Source: Sternotherus odoratus (taxonomy: Eukaryota > Chordata > Testudines > Kinosternidae). Taken from it: a DNA stretch of 64,000 bases. Below are positions 1-64,000 of this stretch, one piece after another. The translations under genes were made by a program, and so were the position numbers. Within the stretch, counting starts at the first letter, position 1; each line of letters starts with the position of its first letter. Location of the stretch: positions 289,671,041 through 289,735,040 of the forward strand of contig JAVMKO010000001.1 of the NCBI GenBank assembly GCA_032164245.1, given 5' to 3'. Under the pieces are notes generated by a model, which made no database searches, was not told the DNA's origin, and was given only the letters and a program-made list of their open reading frames with translations.

Positions 1-301
1 AAAAATGGTTATTTTTCCAATCCTTTCAGCTAATATGACATTTAAAGGACAAGATGCAACTTGGAAAATACCTGTCAAAAATCCTAAAACAGTTTCATGA
101 ACATCTAGTTTAGGCAATGTCTGCTACCAAGGTAAATTCCCCAATCCCCACAAAACAAAGCATAATTATGGAACAGATATAATTTTACTAGTGTGTCGGG
201 TACTCTAAAACGATGCACTCCCAATTAGTAACTCAAATCTAAAACCATTTACAGAAACGCCACATACTTAACAAGCTATGGGGAAAAAGTCAATTTCCTA
301 C

Positions 302-62484
<62,183 letters not shown>

Positions 62485-62720
62485 GGCGCGGCGAGCGAGG
62501 CCGGGCCCGGACGCTCACTGCGCGGCGGGGGCCGAGACTGGCGGGCCGGGGGAGGCTCCGCCCACAGGCCGGACCTGGGCGGGGCCCGCGGGGCCGGGAG
62601 CCCACCCCGCTCGTTGCCGTGGCAACCGGCTGCGGCCTACAAGGCGTCAGCGCCAGTCGGGGGGCAGCGGCTGTGACCTACCGGGGCCCGTTCCTGGGGG
62701 GCAGGCGGGACGTTTTCGGG
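62485..62720 (-). promoter_or_regulatory. ACER3 CpG-island promoter region
   Basis: CpG-dense, GC-rich sequence covers roughly 62105-62720, across exon 1 and its upstream side, in contrast to the AT-rich surroundings. It lacks an obvious TATA box and holds GC-box cores (GGGCGGGG at 62577-62584; TCCGCCCAC near 62557), as expected of a housekeeping promoter reading leftward. The transcription start cannot be fixed from sequence alone. Confidence 0.75.
62613..62626. promoter_or_regulatory. X-box-like palindrome (RFX-type site)
   Basis: GTTGCCGTGGCAAC is one base from the ideal RFX-family site GTTGCCATGGCAAC and keeps both half sites. It sits about 129-142 bases upstream of the ACER3 start codon, inside the CpG island. 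Binding is inferred from the motif only. Confidence 0.6.
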
Positions 62721-62739
62721 GGGTGGGGCAGGCAGGAGG

Positions 62740-63135
62740 GAAGTTTGGAGGGGCAGATAGGCGGGAAGGATGGGGGGGCTGGGGACAGGAAGTAGGGAAG
62801 TTTGGGGGGGGTCTGCGGGCAGGAGTTAGGGAAGATTTGAGGGGCAGGAAGGAGGGAAGGTTTGGGGGCTGGGGCAGGAAGGAGGGAAGGTTTGGGGGCT
62901 GGGGCAGGAAGGTCCATTTGGGGCACTGGGGGGCAGGAAGGAAGGTTTGGGGGGCTGGGAGCAAGTAGGGACAGAGGTTTGGGGGTCTTGGGCAGGAAGG
63001 AGGGAAGGTTTGGGGGCTGGGGCAGGAAGGTCCATTTGGGGCACTGGGGGCAGGAAGGAAGGTTTGGGGGGCTGGGAGCAAGTAGGGACAGAGGTTTGGG
63101 GGTCTTGGGCAGGAAGGAGGGACAGTTTGGGCAGC
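62740..63135. repeat. G-rich minisatellite upstream of the ACER3 promoter
   Basis: Purine/G-rich tandem DNA built on variants of GGCAGGAAGGAGGGAAGG and GTTTGGGGGCTGGGG. A larger unit of about 118 bases occurs twice: TCCATTTGGGGCACTGG recurs at 62913 and 63031 in the same surroundings. Many G runs of 4-6 are on the plus strand. Long open frames here are artefacts of composition. Confidence 0.85.
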
Positions 63136-63699
63136 ATAGAGGGAAGGTTTTGGGGGGCGGCACTGTGCAGAGGCTGGGCGCAGGAGACGGGACAGATGGA
63201 AGCTAATATCTGACATGATTCTAATGTCTTAGAAAGTCATTTCCAGTTTGTGTTGATGGTGTTTTACTGGGCAAAAAGTCATACTGCTCTGTGCTAGGCA
63301 GGGTAGTTTTTGTTTCTTTTTGGTCAGTTTCACTTTCTAGTGATTCAGAATGTGAGCTGCAAATTTAGCAACTTCAATTCTAAAAAAAAACATGGGGTTC
63401 CTTTTATATTCCAGCCTGAACAAGAAACTCATTCTATTAATAGTAACTTTGGGCCTTTTTCTTTTTCCTTAATGCCACCCCCCCCCCCCCCTCCATCCCC
63501 CAATACCTGCATTTTTGGGCTTTTCCCTGATTTCCTTTAGTTATTCCTGTTTATTTTACAGTAGTACCCAAAATATATCAACAGATTTGCAAGCACAGAG
63601 GAAGACAATCCCTGCCCCCCAAAAGCATATAATCTAAAAAGACAAAGGGATACTACATACAAGCACAGACCCAGTCCAGCAATGAGCTCTAATGAGCGC
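63136..63699. other. 5' flank of ACER3, no gene seen
   Basis: AT-rich sequence with a C run near 63480 and an old dispersed repeat fragment near 63560-63660 (GACAATCCCTGCCCC). No exon or second promoter is recognisable. Confidence 0.6.
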
Positions 63700-64000
63700 T
63701 GTCACAGGGTCTGTGCCGGTCCTGTGTTCTCCCTTGCCCGAATAAAGGTCTTGACACCCTTTCTTGGTGCAGCACCCAAGTGTCCTTTATTTTACAGGGT
63801 TTATATTTGTGGCTTTGGTGCTATATACAGTGCTCCCCTCAATCCCCCGACAGTCACCCCACTGGCTTAGCTGCTGGATCTCCAGGCCCTTGAGCCCCCC
63901 CCCCCCCTAGCAGTAAGGAGACAGTGCAACTGCCTCCTGTCCCCTGCCTGGCCTCCCCCTGACTGTGAGTCAGGGGTTCTTATAGCCCTCACAGCTCCTA
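63700..64000 (-). mobile_element. LTR on the minus strand, cut by the window edge
   Basis: The left boundary TGTCACAGGGTCTGTG would be the 3' end of an LTR ending in ACA on the minus strand. AATAAAGGACACTTGGG (reverse of 63774-63790) gives a polyA signal. The remainder lies beyond 64000. Confidence 0.55.

Noticed and set aside
1..301. Search for ACER3 exon 10
   Set aside because: No splice-bounded match to the expected C-terminal segment was seen, so it is presumed to lie outside the window.
62647..63216. Frames of 88-189 codons upstream of ACER3
   Set aside because: They are Pro-rich or Gly-rich readings of the G-rich minisatellite, not a divergent gene.

Overview
This is vertebrate nuclear DNA, almost certainly from a turtle and most likely a cryptodire. 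It is AT-rich, densely filled with transposon copies, and carries one large intron-rich gene. The taxonomic clue is the repeat set: a tRNA-headed SINE whose tail ends like a CR1 LINE (the Cry/polIII SINE type of cryptodiran turtles), CR1 3' ends finishing in ATTCTATGAT, Penelope-like elements, and several MITE families with GTCTACACT-type ends that I associate with turtle genomes. The species assignment is inference; the repeats themselves are visible.

The window is spanned by one gene on the minus strand: ACER3, alkaline ceramidase 3. Nine coding exons can be placed to the base with GT/AG splice sites. They run from the start codon at 62484 in a CpG island down to exon 9 at 302-406. Joined, they encode residues 1-234 of a protein that in mammals has 267 residues, with the zinc-site residues Ser77, His81, Asp92, His217 and His221 all present. 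The last roughly 32 residues (probably two exons) lie beyond the left edge. The promoter region (about 62485-62720) has GC boxes and a palindromic X-box (RFX-type) motif. A G-rich minisatellite lies directly upstream.

The remaining ~98% is intron or 5' flank. Intron 1 (27.7 kb) holds most of the young insertions. The best resolved are hAT-type elements with exact 8-bp target duplications (22.4, 23.1, 28.1, 50.5 and 53.8 kb), Penelope-like copies (12.4, 29.1, 35.2, 38.2, 39.7, 43.6, 45.8 and 47.3 kb), a solo LTR inside a Penelope copy (12.43-12.88 kb), an LTR interrupted by a hAT element that is itself interrupted by another transposon (53.2-55.7 kb), pogo/Tigger-like elements with TA duplications, MIR-like and CR1 remnants, and a decayed DIRS-like reverse transcriptase (24.0-24.6 kb).

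The most unusual observations concern the Penelope-like elements. Two insertions are fold-back palindromes made only of the element's 3' tail, each flanked by one 10- or 13-bp target duplication, so each landed as a unit. The tail also has the layout of a minimal hammerhead ribozyme: one copy keeps a canonical core, while younger copies carry a core change. No second protein-coding host gene, rRNA, tRNA gene or CRISPR array was found. Nearly all other open frames are chance frames in GC-rich or simple repeats.
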